NCBI GenBank assembly: GCA_031279575.1
Contig: JAITIG010000239.1
Span: forward strand, 1-6,867
DNA: 6,867 bases
Direction of reading: 5' to 3'
From: Bifidobacteriaceae bacterium
GTDB lineage: Bacteria; Actinomycetota; Actinomycetes; Actinomycetales; WQXJ01
The number at the start of each line of letters is the position of its first letter. Position 1 is the first letter of the stretch. A program made the translations under genes and the position numbers. Shown here one piece after another: positions 5,729 through 6,867 of the stretch. The notes beneath the pieces were generated by a model, which worked only from the letters and a program-made list of their open reading frames with translations, was not told where the DNA came from and made no database searches.

Positions 5729-6867
5729 CTAGCCGAGGCCGGCCACCGGCTGGGCCAGCGGCGTTCCGGAGGCGTCGCGGCGCGGGTCGGGGGCGGGCAG
5801 GGGCAGCGGGCGGCCGGAGGCGGAGACCGCCCGGGCCGGCTCGGGGCCGATCCAGGCCGCGATCAGGCCGTCCTGGCCCTTGAGCAAGCGCTGGCAGCGC
5901 ACCCCGCCGGTGGCCCGGCCCTTGGGCGGGTAAAGCGCCAGCCGCGTCACCTTGGCGGCGCCGGGGTCCAGGCCGGGCAGCGCCCGGGCCGAGCCGGCCA
6001 GGCTCGCCACCACCGCCGCCTCAAGGTCCAACACGGTCCCGAAGAACACCGCCTGGGCGCCCGGGGCCAATTTGATGCCCGCCATCCCGCCGGCCGGCCG
6101 GCCCTGCGGGCGGACCTGGGAGGCCTCGAAGCGCAGCAGTTGGGCGTCGCTGGAGACAAACGCCAGCCAGGCCGCCTCCGGGGCGGGGCCGCAGCCCACC
6201 ACCCGGTCGCCCGGTTTGAGGCCGATGACGTCCCACTGGTCGCGCCCCCCGGGCGCCTCGCCGGGGGCCACCCGTTTGACCACCCCGGCGGCGGTGCCCA
6301 AGGCCAACGGCGGGGCGTCGGCCAGCAGCGAGGCCAAGCCCACCACCGCCTCATCGGCCTCCAAGGCGAACAATTCGGCCACCCCCGCCCCCCCGGCCAG
6401 CGAGGGCGGGCCCGCCTGGGCGGGCAGCTGGGGCAGGTCGAGGCAGGAGATGCGCAGGGCCCGGCCCCGGCTGGTGATGGCGGCCACGTCGCCCCGGGTG
6501 GTGGCGGGCGCGGCCGAGCGGACGGCATCGTGCGCCACCCGCCCGCCGGCCCGGCTGGGCGGCGCGCCGTCCGCCGTCCGGGCCATCAGGCCGGTGGCGG
6601 AAAGCAGCGCCCAGCAGGGCGTGTCCGCCACCTCCAAGGGCGGCCCGCCGCCCGCCTGGGCCGCTGAGCGCGGCCCCGCCGCGCCGCCGGGCTGCTCGGC
6701 GCCGTCAGAGTCGAGCAGCACAGTGCGGCGCGGCGTGCCGAACTGGGCGGCGACCTCGGCCAGCTCGTCGGCCACCAGCTGGCGCAGCTGGCCGGGCGCC
6801 GCCAAAATGGCGGACAGCGCCTCGATCTGGCGCGCCAGGTCGTCCGACTCCTGCTCCAGCTCGAGGC
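5729..6867 (-). CDS. parC: DNA topoisomerase IV subunit A, C-terminal part; 5' end outside window
   Basis: This is the DNA-binding/cleaving subunit that partners ParE. The 378 visible residues, read from the window end to TAG at 5729-5731, are the C-terminal part only; the winged-helix domain with the catalytic Tyr is outside. They start in the coiled-coil/tail of the breakage-reunion domain (EQESDDLARQIEALSAIL, then ELAEVAAQFGTPRRTVLLD, a hallmark GyrA/ParC segment with Arg-Arg-Thr at about 46-48). A Gly/Ala-rich linker follows, then a beta-propeller DNA-wrapping domain from about residue 80. Blade motifs visible are GVVKRVAP, AQLLRFEASQVRPQGRPAGG and VTRLALYPPKGRATGGVRCQRLL. Conserved-looking ends are RRDASGTPLAQPVAGLG. 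The GyrA box (QRRGGKG type) is only degenerate (QGRPAGG, KGRATGG), which favours ParC over GyrA. The TTG at 6803-6805 is internal, since family sequence continues upstream. The gene is convergent with the acetyltransferase gene. Confidence 0.94.
   Translation of the reverse strand, partial: LELEQESDDLARQIEALSAILAAPGQLRQLVADELAEVAAQFGTPRRTVLLDSDGAEQPGGAAGPRSAAQAGGGPPLEVADTPCWALLSATGLMARTADGAPPSRAGGRVAHDAVRSAAPATTRGDVAAITSRGRALRISCLDLPQLPAQAGPPSLAGGAGVAELFALEADEAVVGLASLLADAPPLALGTAAGVVKRVAPGEAPGGRDQWDVIGLKPGDRVVGCGPAPEAAWLAFVSSDAQLLRFEASQVRPQGRPAGGMAGIKLAPGAQAVFFGTVLDLEAAVVASLAGSARALPGLDPGAAKVTRLALYPPKGRATGGVRCQRLLKGQDGLIAAWIGPEPARAVSASGRPLPLPAPDPRRDASGTPLAQPVAGLG

Noticed and set aside
6803..6805. 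TTG as the start of a 358-residue protein
   Set aside because: The frame continues to the window edge with sequence typical of the GyrA/ParC coiled-coil tail, so this is the 3' part of parC and not a separate gene.

Overview
The window looks like core chromosome from a very high-GC actinobacterium (Actinomycetota). The evidence is the strong G/C bias at third codon positions, a primary sigma factor with an Ala/Pro/Lys-rich N-terminal extension, two protein families that I know from this phylum (DUF3152 and DUF7455), actinobacterial-type topoisomerase IV subunits, and genes that appear to start leaderless. I cannot fix the order or genus.

Layout from left to right. The primary sigma factor gene (sigA/rpoD type, + strand, 5' end outside the window) ends at 1365. 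One base later comes a membrane-anchored DUF3152 protein (1367-2143, +) with a perfect metzincin zinc site, probably read on the same transcript. A small zinc-ribbon protein of the DUF7455 type lies on the opposite strand (2164-2337, -), converging on the DUF3152 gene and diverging from parE. Topoisomerase IV subunit B (parE, 2466-4571, +) follows, then a protein with two GNAT acetyltransferase domains (4678-5718, +). The last gene is topoisomerase IV subunit A (parC, - strand, 5' end outside the window), whose stop codon is 10 bp from the acetyltransferase stop.

Functionally, the window pairs the housekeeping transcription-initiation factor with both subunits of the chromosome-decatenating topoisomerase. 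The two subunits are not in an operon: parE and parC converge on each other with the acetyltransferase gene between them. The DUF3152, DUF7455 and GNAT proteins have no assigned pathway that I can defend.

The most informative non-coding signal is shared by two genes. Both parE and the acetyltransferase gene have a TAGRCT -10 box exactly 7 bases before a GTG codon, the layout expected of leaderless mRNAs. This moves both starts downstream of the longest open frame. The second structural point is a 129-bp-offset direct repeat in the sigma factor's N-terminal extension. I found no mobile element, CRISPR array, tRNA or rRNA, and nothing that amounts to a new defence or biosynthetic system. This is an ordinary conserved region with a few points worth checking.
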